42,524 nucleotides of DNA, taken from contig NZ_BBIV01000038.1 of the NCBI RefSeq assembly GCF_000730665.1, positions 1 through 42,524 of the forward strand, written 5' to 3'. A program made the translations under genes and the position numbers. The notes beneath the pieces are model-generated. The model had not been told where the DNA came from. It saw only the letters and a list, made by a program, of their open reading frames with translations, and did no database searches. This document shows, in pieces, positions 17,204 through 25,316 of the stretch (within the stretch, counting starts at the first letter, position 1; each line of letters begins with the position of its first letter). Origin of the DNA: Pseudomonas plecoglossicida NBRC 103162 = DSM 15088 (GTDB lineage: Bacteria; Pseudomonadota; Gammaproteobacteria; Pseudomonadales; Pseudomonadaceae).

Positions 17204-18622
17204 GTGGACGTAACCGTGGCCGCTGAAATGCAAGACAGCCGCTCCGCCCGCTTTGCCTTGCGCTGTTCCAACTGGGCCGAACGCTGGTTTCCCGACTCCT
17301 GGGTATTCGCTGCCCTCGCGGTGATGCTGGTATGCATTGGCGCCTTGGCCATGGGCGCCAAGCCTACCGATACCGCCAAAGCCTTCGGCGATGGCTTCTG
17401 GAGCTTGATCCCGTTCACCATGCAGATGGCTTTCGTGGTAATCGGTGGCTATGTGGTGGCCAGCTCGCCGCCTGCCGCGCGGCTCATCGACCGCCTCGCG
17501 CGGCTGCCGAGCAATGGCCGCTCTGCCGTATGCTGGGTGGCGCTGATCTCGATGCTGGCGTCGCTGCTCAACTGGGGGCTGTCGCTGGTGTTCGCAGGCC
17601 TTCTGGTGCGTGCGCTGGCGCGTCGCAGCGAGCTGAAGATGGACTACCGCGCCGCCGGTGCCGCGGCCTATCTGGGCCTTGGCGCTGTCTGGGCCCTGGG
17701 CCTGTCGTCCTCTGCGGCGCAGTTGCAGGCGAATCCGGGTAGCCTGCCGCCGTCGATCCTGTCGATCACCGGGGTGATTCCGTTCACCGAAACGATTTTC
17801 CTGTGGCAGTCCGGGGTGATGCTGGTGGTGTTGGTCATCGTCTCGCTGGTCATTGCCTATGCCACCGCGCCTGGGCCGAACAGCGCGCGCAGCGCTGAAG
17901 CATGCGGCGTCGACCCAAGCTTCACGGCACCGGCTACCCCCAAGCGCACCCGCCCAGGCTACAGCCCGATCCTGATCCTGCTGCTGGTGGCCCTGGCGGG
18001 CGGCTGGTTGTACCAGGAATTCGCCACCAAACCGGCGATCACCGCGATTTCCGGGCTCAATACCTACAACCTGCTGTTCATCATGCTCGGCGCCTTGCTG
18101 CACTGGCGCCCGCGCAGCTTCCTCGATGCGGTCGCCCGCGCCGTCCCGACCACGACCGGGGTGCTGATCCAGTTCCCGCTGTACGGTTCCATCGCGGCCA
18201 TTCTTACCACGGTGAAAGGTGTCGACGAGCAGACTCTGGCCCATCACATCTCGCTGTTCTTCACCCAGATCGCCACCCATGACACCTATGCACTGCTGAT
18301 GGGCGTGTATTCGGCCGTGCTGGGCTTCTTCATCCCTTCGGGCGGTGGCAAGTGGATCATCGAGGCCCCCTACGTGATGATGGTGGCCAACGACCTGCAG
18401 TACCACCTGGGGTGGGCGGTGCAGATCTACAACGCCGCCGAGGCGCTGCCGAACCTGATCAACCCGTTCTACATGCTGCCACTGCTGGGCGTGTTGGGGC
18501 TCAAGGCGCGTGATCTGATCGGCTTCTCGTTCGTGCAGCTGCTGGTGCACATACCGCTGGTGCTGGTGTTGCTGTGGGCGTTGGGTACGACATTGCAGTA
18601 CGTGCCGCCGCTGATGCCTTGA
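17204..18622 (+). CDS. atoE: AtoE-family short-chain fatty acid transporter
   Basis: A 472-aa integral membrane protein with about 12 hydrophobic segments. Family landmarks are WFPDSWVFAALAVML near the N-terminus, FGDGFWSLIPFTMQMAFVVIGGYVVA, SLLNWGLSLVFAGLL, the PSILSITGVIPFTETIFLW stretch, GFFIPSGGGKWIIEAPYV, and LINPFYMLPLLGVLGLKARD. These match AtoE, which imports acetoacetate and short-chain fatty acids. Translation begins at a GTG (17204) with AAGGAAG placed 5 bp upstream; no ATG is close. It follows the CoA-transferase genes in the same orientation, so import and CoA activation form one unit. Confidence 0.9.
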   Translation: MDVTVAAEMQDSRSARFALRCSNWAERWFPDSWVFAALAVMLVCIGALAMGAKPTDTAKAFGDGFWSLIPFTMQMAFVVIGGYVVASSPPAARLIDRLARLPSNGRSAVCWVALISMLASLLNWGLSLVFAGLLVRALARRSELKMDYRAAGAAAYLGLGAVWALGLSSSAAQLQANPGSLPPSILSITGVIPFTETIFLWQSGVMLVVLVIVSLVIAYATAPGPNSARSAEACGVDPSFTAPATPKRTRPGYSPILILLLVALAGGWLYQEFATKPAITAISGLNTYNLLFIMLGALLHWRPRSFLDAVARAVPTTTGVLIQFPLYGSIAAILTTVKGVDEQTLAHHISLFFTQIATHDTYALLMGVYSAVLGFFIPSGGGKWIIEAPYVMMVANDLQYHLGWAVQIYNAAEALPNLINPFYMLPLLGVLGLKARDLIGFSFVQLLVHIPLVLVLLWALGTTLQYVPPLMP

Positions 18623-18948
18623 AGTGAAACTGAAGCGCTTGCCGTGAACCTGTGGGAGCCGGCTTGCCGGCGATAAGGCCGGTCGAGCCAGCCGCAGACA
18701 ACCAGGTACCCCGCGCTGATCACCAGCAGTACGCACCTGCCAGGTGTATTGAAGAAAAGTCCCCCGAGGATCTGTTACAGCTTTTGTAATATTTTCGCGC
18801 TTTCAGAAAAACCTGCTGACCTTGTAGGATCGACCTCCCTAATTGTTATCAAGGTCCCCATGCGCACCTTCGCGGAGCCCCCCAGTCCCTGGCCATCCCG
18901 GCCATCCTTCCCCCGTCTTCGTGAAGCTTCCCTCGTGAGTACCCGCTA
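18623..18948. other. intergenic region, 326 bp
   Basis: No coding gene was found. It holds a REP element at 18652-18682, the 3' side of the AtoE-type gene and the leader of the TerC-type gene. The leader is AT-rich around 18779-18830 and could hold the promoter (TAGGAT at 18825-18830 is a possible -10). The last 100 bp are C-rich and carry only a weak GTGAG ribosome site before ATG 18949. Confidence 0.5.
18652..18682 (+). repeat. REP element (GTGGGAGCCGGCTTGCCGGCGAT type)
   Basis: Single copy with the GCCGGC-TT-GCCGGC stem, followed by the AAGGCCGG tail. It lies 30 bp after the AtoE-type gene and may serve as its 3' boundary. Confidence 0.85.
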
Positions 18949-20520
18949 ATGGAATGGCTTGCCGACCCTACGGCCTGGCTAGGCCTGTTGACGCTTATCA
19001 TCCTCGAGCTGGTGCTGGGTATCGACAACCTGGTGTTCATCGCCATCCTGGCCGACAAGCTGCCCCCCCATCAGCGCGACCGAGCGCGGGTGATCGGCCT
19101 TAGCCTGGCCCTGATCATGCGTCTGGGTCTGCTGGCCAGCATCTCGTGGATGGTCACACTGACTGCGCCGCTGTTCGAGGTGATGGGCAAGAGCTTCTCT
19201 GGCCGTGACCTGATCATGCTGTTCGGTGGTGTGTTCCTGTTGTTCAAGGCCACCATGGAGCTGCATGAGCGGCTGGAGGGTCATGTCACCCAGGCCAGTG
19301 GCGCGGTACGCCATGCTGCGTTCTGGCCGATCGTGGCGCAGATCGTGGTGCTGGACGCCGTGTTCTCGCTGGATGCGGTCATTACTGCCGTGGGCATGGT
19401 CGAACACCTGTCGGTGATGATGATCGCCGTGATCTTCTCGATCGGCATCATGATCGTCGCCAGCAAGCCACTGACCCGCTTCGTCAATGCCCACCCGACG
19501 GTGATCATGCTGTGCCTGGGCTTCCTGATGATGATCGGCTTCAGCCTGACCGCCGAAGGCCTGGGCTTCCACATCCCGAAAGGCTACCTGTATGCGGCGA
19601 TCGGCTTCTCGATCCTCATCGAGCTGTTCAACCAACTGGCCCGTGCCCGCCGCAAGCGCAGCCTGCAGCAGCACCGGCCGCTGCGTGAGCGCACGGCCCA
19701 TGCGGTGCTGCGTCTGCTGGGCGGGCGCCGGGTCGAGGCCGACGAGGTGGGCGAGGAAATCGCCGACCTGGTGGAAGGCGGTGAAGAGCAGGTGCTGTTC
19801 GACCGTCGCGAGCGGGTGATGATCAGCGGCGTGCTGAACCTTGCCGAAAGGCCGATCCGCACCGCGATGACCGCGCGTGCCGAAGTCGATGTACTCGACC
19901 TTGCGCAGGATGCCGCGGCTATCACCGAGGCCCTGGCCAACTCGCCATACTCGCGCTTGCCGTTGATCCGCGACGGTCGCATCGACGAGCCGCTGGGCTT
20001 CGTGCACAAGAAGGAGCTGCTCAAAGAGTTTCTGTCGGGCAGTGAGCCCGACCTCGAGCGCATGGCGCATGCACCGTTGAACCTGTTGGAGAGCTTCAGC
20101 ATCCTCAATGCCCTGGAGCAGATGCGCAGCCAATCGACGCACATTGCCTTCGTGGTCAACGAATTTGGCGACTTCACCGGCTTGTTGACCATGACCGACA
20201 TTCTCGAGTCGATTGCCGGTGAGTTGCCGGACGCCAGCGAGGTGGAAGGCCCGGCGATCATCGAGGAGGAGGGCGGCTTCGTTGTCAGCGGTGCTCTCAA
20301 CCTGAGCCAGGTGCAGGCACGTACCGGCTTCGCCGCCCGCGCGACCGAAGACTACCAGACCCTGGCGGGCCTGGTGATGAGCCTGCTGGATCGCCTCCCG
20401 GTGGTCGGTGACCACCTGGCCTGGAACGGCTGGAACATGACCGTGGTGGCGGTGGAGGAGCGCCGGGTGCGTCAGGTGCGCCTTACACCGAACGCCGACG
20501 CTGGCGCAGCAGGTGCTTGA
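18949..20520 (+). CDS. TerC-type membrane protein with CBS pair and CorC/HlyC domain
   Basis: A 523-aa protein of the YoaE/YegH type. Residues 1 to about 235 form a seven-helix TerC domain with ELVLGIDNLVFIAILA and VVLDAVFSLDAVITAVGM, whose acidic residues in membrane helices are thought to bind metal ions such as Mn2+. Residues about 290-430 hold two CBS domains (MISGVLNLAERPIRTAMTARAEV; STHIAFVVNEFGDFTGLLTMTDILE), and the C-terminal 80 residues are a CorC/HlyC transporter-associated domain. The inferred role is metal ion export or homeostasis. The last 38 bp overlap the 3' end of the convergent RarD-like gene. Confidence 0.9.
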   Translation: MEWLADPTAWLGLLTLIILELVLGIDNLVFIAILADKLPPHQRDRARVIGLSLALIMRLGLLASISWMVTLTAPLFEVMGKSFSGRDLIMLFGGVFLLFKATMELHERLEGHVTQASGAVRHAAFWPIVAQIVVLDAVFSLDAVITAVGMVEHLSVMMIAVIFSIGIMIVASKPLTRFVNAHPTVIMLCLGFLMMIGFSLTAEGLGFHIPKGYLYAAIGFSILIELFNQLARARRKRSLQQHRPLRERTAHAVLRLLGGRRVEADEVGEEIADLVEGGEEQVLFDRRERVMISGVLNLAERPIRTAMTARAEVDVLDLAQDAAAITEALANSPYSRLPLIRDGRIDEPLGFVHKKELLKEFLSGSEPDLERMAHAPLNLLESFSILNALEQMRSQSTHIAFVVNEFGDFTGLLTMTDILESIAGELPDASEVEGPAIIEEEGGFVVSGALNLSQVQARTGFAARATEDYQTLAGLVMSLLDRLPVVGDHLAWNGWNMTVVAVEERRVRQVRLTPNADAGAAGA

Positions 20521-21370
20521 AGCCCTCGAGCACCAGTACCAGCACCGCGGCCCAGATCGGCAGGTAGGTCAACCACTGATCCGGGCCGATGGTCTCGCCC
20601 AGTAGCAGCGCAACGCCGACCAGCAGCACAGGTTCCACGTAGCTGAGCAGGCCGAACAGGCTGAACGGCAACAAGCGGCTGGCCAGCACGTAGGCGATCA
20701 GTGCCGTGGCGCTGATCGCCCCGAGCAGCGGGATCAGGCCGTAGAGGCCAGGGTGCTCCAGCAGGTCGGTTCGGCTCAGCGGCCCCTGACTGACGAAGTA
20801 CAGCGCCCAGGGCAGCAACAGGCACATGTCGCACCACAGGCCACCGAGGTGGTCGGTGCGGCAGCGCCGGCGCAGGACGAAGTAGATCGGGTAGCCGATC
20901 GTCACCACCAGCGTCTCCCAGGCGAAGCTGCCATTCTGGTACAGCTCATGCCCCACGCCCAGGGCGGCGCAGCTGACTGCCACTTTCTGCAGGCGCGACA
21001 GGCGTTCGCCATAGGCCAGGCGACCGGTCAGAACCATCGCCAACGGCAGGAGGAAGTAACCCATCGACACTTCCAGGCTGCGCCCGTGAAGCGGGGCCCA
21101 GAGGAACAGCCACAACTGCACGCCCATCAACCACGAAGTGCCGACCATGCCCAGCAGCAGGATGGGCGTCCGGCGCAGGCGCGAGAGCAATTCACCAACC
21201 CGCTTCCAGTCCTTGCTCACCAGCATGAACAAGGTCAGGCAAGGGAGGGTGAGCAGGGTGCGCCAGCCGAAGATCTCCTCGCCGTCGAGCGGGGTGAGCA
21301 AGGAGGTATAGAAATACATCACGGCGAACAGACAAGACGCCATGACCGAACAGAAGATGCCTTTTGACAC
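20483..21370 (-). CDS. rarD: EamA/RarD-like permease, 295 aa
   Basis: A ten-helix drug/metabolite transporter of the RarD type. It begins MSKGIFCSVMASCLFAVMYFY and has the LDGEEIFGWRTLLTLP block, GRSLEVSMGYFLLPLAMVLTGRL and YVEPVLLVGVALLLGE typical of RarD. Substrates of RarD proteins are not well known; the name comes from chloramphenicol sensitivity in E. coli. Translation starts at a GTG (21370) with GAGG six bases upstream. It lies 33 bp downstream of the EAL gene on the same strand and may share its transcript. Its 3' end runs 38 bp into the TerC-type gene. Confidence 0.85.
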   Translation of the reverse strand: MSKGIFCSVMASCLFAVMYFYTSLLTPLDGEEIFGWRTLLTLPCLTLFMLVSKDWKRVGELLSRLRRTPILLLGMVGTSWLMGVQLWLFLWAPLHGRSLEVSMGYFLLPLAMVLTGRLAYGERLSRLQKVAVSCAALGVGHELYQNGSFAWETLVVTIGYPIYFVLRRRCRTDHLGGLWCDMCLLLPWALYFVSQGPLSRTDLLEHPGLYGLIPLLGAISATALIAYVLASRLLPFSLFGLLSYVEPVLLVGVALLLGETIGPDQWLTYLPIWAAVLVLVLEGFKHLLRQRRRSV

Positions 21371-21403
21371 GAATGCCTCGAATGGGGGGAGTGAGCGAGC
21401 GGA

Positions 21404-22990
21404 TCAGCCGCGCATGATCTCAGGGGGCGCGTCCTGCGGCAACCGCGCGACGCCTGGGCGGTTGGCCAATGCCTGGAGAAACTCGGCGGCCGGCATCGGC
21501 CGGCCGAACAGGTAGCCCTGCTGGAAGTCGACCCCGTGATGGGCCAGGTAGTCGCGTTGCACCTCGCTTTCCACGCCTTCGGCGACCAGGCCGAGGCCCA
21601 GTTTGGCGGACAGTTCGATGACGCTGTCGAGAATGTGCTGGGACAGCGCATCACTCCCGATCATGGCCACGAAACTCTGGTCGATCTTGAGGTAATCGAC
21701 CTTGAACTGGCGCAGGTAGTTGAGGCTCGACTGGCCGGTGCCGAAGTCATCGATGGCAATCATCACGCCCATTTCATGCAGTTTTTCGAACAGGTCCAGG
21801 GCGATCGGGGTGGCTTCGATCAGCTTGCGTTCTGTCAGCTCCAGGGTCAGCAGCACACGGCCGGGCGGGAAGTGCTGCAAGAAGGTACGGCAATCGTCGA
21901 GCAGGCCGTAGTCGCGGCAATGGTCGGCAGTGATGTTGATGCCAATGTGAAAGCCATCTTCCAGCAGCGCAGCGTACGGGGCCAGGCTTTGCGCAGTGTG
22001 CAGCATCAGCGCCCGGGTCATGTCGACGATCTGCCCGCTGTGCTCGGCATAAGGGATGAACAGGTCCGGGCGAACCAGGCCTTCTCTGGGGTGGTTCCAG
22101 CGCATCAGCACTTCGGCGCCTGCCCAGCGGTAGTCGTCCTTGCGTACCACCGGCTGGAAATACGGCAGGAATTCGTCGGCCTCCAGGGCGCGCTGCAGTT
22201 CGGCGCGTGGCGAGTTGGCGCGGCGAATCTGCCAGCGGCACACGGTACCGGCCACCACGCCCAGCAGCAACAGCAGGCTGAGTAGGGCCGGGTAGTGGCT
22301 GCGCAGCAACTGGCCAGGGGTTTCGTCGCTGTAGCCGCCGTGCACGCTGAACGGATAGCGCGTCGAGCTTTGTGTCACCTCGGCGACAGGGGCGCTGGGC
22401 AATTGGCCCTGGTGCACCAGCCCATCCTTGCCCATCCAGTCATCGCCCACGCGCAGCTGCAATTGCTGGTCGTGGCCGATCAGGCGCAGTGCGGTCGTCA
22501 GGTGTTCGCCATCGACGGTGGTAATGGCGCCAGCTTCGCCTTTGCTGGCGCGGTATACCAACAAGGCGTGGCCTGGCGTGACCGAGTTGCCATCCATCAG
22601 CCACAAGGTACCGTCGGTGTAGTCGCCAGGATCGACGGGCTCGTTGAAGCTGCCAAACAGCGATGTGCAATAGAGCGCGTTGTGTTCGAACAGGTTGGTC
22701 GAACGCACGTAGGCATTGCGGGTGACCTGGGCGCGCAGCGCCAGTTGGGCAGCATCACACGGGGTGCCGGCGAGGGGCAACAAGGTTTGGGCGGTGCTGG
22801 AAAGGGTATCGAGGATGCGCTCTATCTGCTCAACCACCTGGCGCACGGTGGCCTGGCTGTCGCTACGCAGTTCGCGCTCGACCTGCCAGTTCATCACGAT
22901 CAGGCCGAAACCCAGCGGTAACGCGCCTACGAACCACGGGAGCAAAGTGCGCCAACTCCAGCGGGCAGGGCGTTTAACGGTAAGCGGCAT
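21404..22990 (-). CDS. CSS-motif EAL-domain c-di-GMP phosphodiesterase, 528 aa
   Basis: Inner-membrane phosphodiesterase that would hydrolyse cyclic di-GMP. TM1 is at about residues 16-34; a periplasmic CSS domain follows with Cys78 and Cys108 (redox-sensing disulfide pair in PdeB/PdeC-type enzymes); TM2 is at 234-252; and the cytoplasmic EAL domain runs from about 265 to 515. The signature is EVL rather than EAL (Glu293 retained), and the metal-binding and catalytic blocks NITADHC, LELTERKL, AIDDFGTGQSS, LKIDQSFV and GVES are intact, so activity is expected. It lies upstream of rarD. An EAL-less CSS relative lies 1.4 kb away on the other side of hpd. Confidence 0.9.
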   Translation of the reverse strand: MPLTVKRPARWSWRTLLPWFVGALPLGFGLIVMNWQVERELRSDSQATVRQVVEQIERILDTLSSTAQTLLPLAGTPCDAAQLALRAQVTRNAYVRSTNLFEHNALYCTSLFGSFNEPVDPGDYTDGTLWLMDGNSVTPGHALLVYRASKGEAGAITTVDGEHLTTALRLIGHDQQLQLRVGDDWMGKDGLVHQGQLPSAPVAEVTQSSTRYPFSVHGGYSDETPGQLLRSHYPALLSLLLLLGVVAGTVCRWQIRRANSPRAELQRALEADEFLPYFQPVVRKDDYRWAGAEVLMRWNHPREGLVRPDLFIPYAEHSGQIVDMTRALMLHTAQSLAPYAALLEDGFHIGINITADHCRDYGLLDDCRTFLQHFPPGRVLLTLELTERKLIEATPIALDLFEKLHEMGVMIAIDDFGTGQSSLNYLRQFKVDYLKIDQSFVAMIGSDALSQHILDSVIELSAKLGLGLVAEGVESEVQRDYLAHHGVDFQQGYLFGRPMPAAEFLQALANRPGVARLPQDAPPEIMRG

Positions 22991-23290
22991 GCTGGCCTAA
23001 TCTTGTGAAAGTGAACCTGCTGATGATAGCCGCTTGCAGGCGTCGACGGAGAACAAAAGCGCGACAAAGGAATTTACGCACTGTAGAATCGGTTTACGAT
23101 TACAACAATAAGGTCCTTTTTGCCGAAGGATCGATCCCACCGAGAATGGGTCCATATGAGAAACCCAGGCTTCAAGCTGATCATTGGTGACTTCCTCGCC
23201 CGCAGCGTGCGCGGTATCCCGTGTTCTCCGCCATTGCCGCTCCACATCCCACGCATTCAATAATCTTTCGCTGCAGATGAGGACACGAAC
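22991..23290. other. intergenic region upstream of hpd, 300 bp
   Basis: No convincing gene: the short frame at 23005-23190 has no family features and no ribosome site. The segment carries the divergent promoters of the CSS-EAL gene and hpd, and at 23073-23104 a cluster of TTTACG and TGTA half-sites that could bind PhhR. The segment 23110-23280 forms a long leader to hpd, ending in GAGGACACGAAC before the ATG. Confidence 0.5.
23073..23104 (+). promoter_or_regulatory. candidate PhhR-type operator cluster upstream of hpd
   Basis: Two TTTACG half-sites (23073-23078 and 23093-23098) lie exactly 20 bp apart, and a TGTAGA lies at 23082-23087, five bases before the second. The published P. putida PhhR consensus is TGTAAA-N6-TTTACA, and hpd is a reported PhhR target. 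The fit here is imperfect in spacing and sequence. The regulator gene itself is not in this window. Confidence 0.35.
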
Positions 23291-24367
23291 ATGGCTGATA
23301 TCTTTGAAAACCCAATGGGCCTGATGGGCTTCGAATTCATCGAACTGGCTTCGCCGACCCCTGGGGTACTTGAGCCGGTATTCCAGATACTCGGTTTCAC
23401 CAAGGTGGCCAGCCACCGATCCAAGGATGTGCACCTGTACCGCCAGGGCGGCATCAACCTGATCCTCAACAACGAACCCAAGAGCCTCGCCTCGTACTTT
23501 GCCGCAGAGCATGGTCCCTCGGTCTGTGGCATGGCCTTCCGTGTGCGCAACGCCCACGAGGCGTACGCCCGTGCGTTGGAGCTGGGCGCCCAGCCGGTGG
23601 AGATCGAAACCGGCCCGATGGAGCTGCGACTGCCGGCGATCAAGGGTATCGGTGGTGCGCCGCTGTACCTGATCGACCGCTTCGAGGAAGGCAGTTCCAT
23701 CTACGATATCGACTTCAACTTCATTGAAGGCGTTGACCGCAACCCCGTGGGAGCTGGCCTGAAGGTCATCGATCACCTGACCCACAACGTCTACCGTGGG
23801 CGCATGACCTACTGGGCCGGGTTCTACGAAAAACTGTTCAATTTCCGCGAGATCCGTTACTTCGACATCAAGGGCGAATACACGGGCCTGACGTCCAGGG
23901 CCATGACCGCGCCCGACGGGATGATCCGCATTCCACTGAACGAAGAGTCGTCCAAGGGCGCCGGCCAGATCGAAGAATTCCTGATGCAGTTCAACGGTGA
24001 AGGCATTCAGCACGTGGCCTTCCTCACCGATGACCTGCTCAAGACCTGGGACGCCCTGAAGGGCTGCGGTATGCGCTTCATGACCGCGCCACCGCAGACC
24101 TACTACGAGATGCTCGAGGAGCGCCTGCCTGGGCACGGTGAACCGGTCGACCAGTTGCAGGCCCGGGGTATTCTGCTTGACGGCGCTTCCGAGGCGGGTG
24201 ACAAGCGTCTGTTACTGCAGATTTTCTCTGAAACCTTGCTGGGCCCGGTGTTCTTCGAATTCATCCAGCGCAAAGGTGATGATGGCTTCGGTGAAGGCAA
24301 CTTCAAGGCGCTGTTCGAATCCATCGAGCGTGATCAGGTTCGTCGTGGCGTGCTCAACGTAGAATGA
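23291..24367 (+). CDS. hpd: 4-hydroxyphenylpyruvate dioxygenase
   Basis: A 358-aa non-heme Fe(II) enzyme that converts 4-hydroxyphenylpyruvate to homogentisate in tyrosine catabolism. The three iron ligands are visible: His162 (VIDHLTHNV), His241 (QHVAFLTDD) and Glu323 (FFEFIQRKGD). The C-terminal GFGEGNFKALFESIERDQ helix gating the active site is complete. The length matches P. fluorescens HPPD within one residue. It stands alone as a transcription unit, with GAGGACACGAAC before the ATG and a 12-bp-stem hairpin directly after the stop. The other homogentisate genes are not in this window. Confidence 0.98.
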   Translation: MADIFENPMGLMGFEFIELASPTPGVLEPVFQILGFTKVASHRSKDVHLYRQGGINLILNNEPKSLASYFAAEHGPSVCGMAFRVRNAHEAYARALELGAQPVEIETGPMELRLPAIKGIGGAPLYLIDRFEEGSSIYDIDFNFIEGVDRNPVGAGLKVIDHLTHNVYRGRMTYWAGFYEKLFNFREIRYFDIKGEYTGLTSRAMTAPDGMIRIPLNEESSKGAGQIEEFLMQFNGEGIQHVAFLTDDLLKTWDALKGCGMRFMTAPPQTYYEMLEERLPGHGEPVDQLQARGILLDGASEAGDKRLLLQIFSETLLGPVFFEFIQRKGDDGFGEGNFKALFESIERDQVRRGVLNVE

Positions 24368-24375
24368 AGGCAAGG

Positions 24376-24405
24376 TAACGCCGTCAACGTTGCTTGACGG
24401 CGTTA
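24376..24405. terminator. hairpin terminator of hpd, shared with the convergent CSS gene
   Basis: TAACGCCGTCAA and TTGACGGCGTTA form a perfect 12-bp stem with a six-base loop CGTTGC, nine bases after the hpd stop codon. There is no strong T-run (TCCCTTTG follows), so termination may be partial. The stem contains the last codons and stop (24384-24386) of the convergent CSS-domain gene. Confidence 0.75.
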
Positions 24406-25184
24406 TCCCTTTGAAAGCCGCGTCGCCACATTGCCCAGAATATGACAAAGCCCGTGACTATTCCGATAAGTACCAGGGAGGGAAGCACCAGGATCATCGA
24501 CTGACGTGCCTCCTGCGCCGAGTAGCCTTCTGCATAACCCACTTTCACCGTATAGCCATATCGATCCGAAACCGCGTGGTGGAAATACTCGGTTTGCGAG
24601 GGCCGGGTCAGGCTGTGGGAATCCCCATTCCAGATATAGGCATCGCCTACTTCGAGCAGCAACGTCAAACCGTCTTGAAAACCCTTGAGTTCAGCACGCA
24701 GTTGTTCCGCGTAGGCGGTTGCCACCGCACTGAAGTCATCGCTGCGAAGCTTGTAGGTAAGAAGGGCGCCCCTGGGAGTCAGTTCAGGATCGACAATCAG
24801 TTGTAGCGGCGTGTGTGCATCCGCTAAAAGTATTGCGCTGTCAGCTACACCTGGCATTGAACTGCAGTAGACCTCATCGTTTCGAGACAAGACGAGTGAG
24901 CGCAAGTATCGGGTCTCAGAGACTTGTTTGATCAGGTTTGGTTTCACCACGCTACAAGGTTGGTCTGCCAGCGCCAGGGCATTGGTGGCAAGAGTATGCA
25001 ACCTGTCCAGTGAGAGATCGACGGAGTAAATCGCCTCCTGTAATGAAATTCGTGCATTTTCCGCGAGCTTGCGATCTTGTTGATAGACCATCACCGCCAA
25101 GCCTGATACGACCGGTATCAAGGCGATAGACAAGATCAACAGCAACTCCAGCATGGAGCGACCGATCATGGTGGTTCTTGACAT
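24384..25184 (-). CDS. orphan CSS-domain membrane protein lacking an EAL domain, 266 aa
   Basis: Two membrane segments (about residues 12-34 and 230-252) flank a periplasmic CSS domain with Cys77 and the motif CSS at 107-109, the same layout as the sensor half of CSS-EAL phosphodiesterases such as the one at 21404-22990. The protein then stops after a short basic tail, just where the linker to the EAL domain should begin, and the last residues (NAVKQR) are encoded within the hpd terminator hairpin. A deletion of the EAL part is the simplest reading. The reading frame is otherwise open, with GGAGG about 10 bp before ATG 25184, so it may still be expressed and could have been kept as a regulator of CSS partners. 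Confidence 0.8.
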   Translation of the reverse strand: MSRTTMIGRSMLELLLILSIALIPVVSGLAVMVYQQDRKLAENARISLQEAIYSVDLSLDRLHTLATNALALADQPCSVVKPNLIKQVSETRYLRSLVLSRNDEVYCSSMPGVADSAILLADAHTPLQLIVDPELTPRGALLTYKLRSDDFSAVATAYAEQLRAELKGFQDGLTLLLEVGDAYIWNGDSHSLTRPSQTEYFHHAVSDRYGYTVKVGYAEGYSAQEARQSMILVLPSLVLIGIVTGFVIFWAMWRRGFQRDNAVKQR

Positions 25185-25316
25185 AGGCCTAGGCCCTCCG
25201 CTTGTAGGCTGTCCGGTATGGCAGTCGAACCAAGAGCCTAGGAAAAGTGCGGCGGGTCTACTGTAATCTCCGGCCGTTTTTACCGGATGAAGCAAGACGT
25301 CGGTGCGTAGGACGCG

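Noticed and set aside
17093..18736. A 547-codon minus-strand frame opposite the AtoE-type gene
   Set aside because: Antisense shadow with His/Arg/Gln-rich translation; the plus-strand product has the full AtoE membrane pattern.
18770..18948. Possible yybP-ykoY manganese riboswitch before the TerC-type gene
   Set aside because: Such riboswitches precede some TerC-family genes, but I could not find the paired conserved loops of the aptamer; a covariance-model search would decide.
18979..20415. A 478-codon minus-strand frame opposite the TerC-type gene
   Set aside because: Antisense shadow of a gene with clear TerC, CBS and CorC domains.
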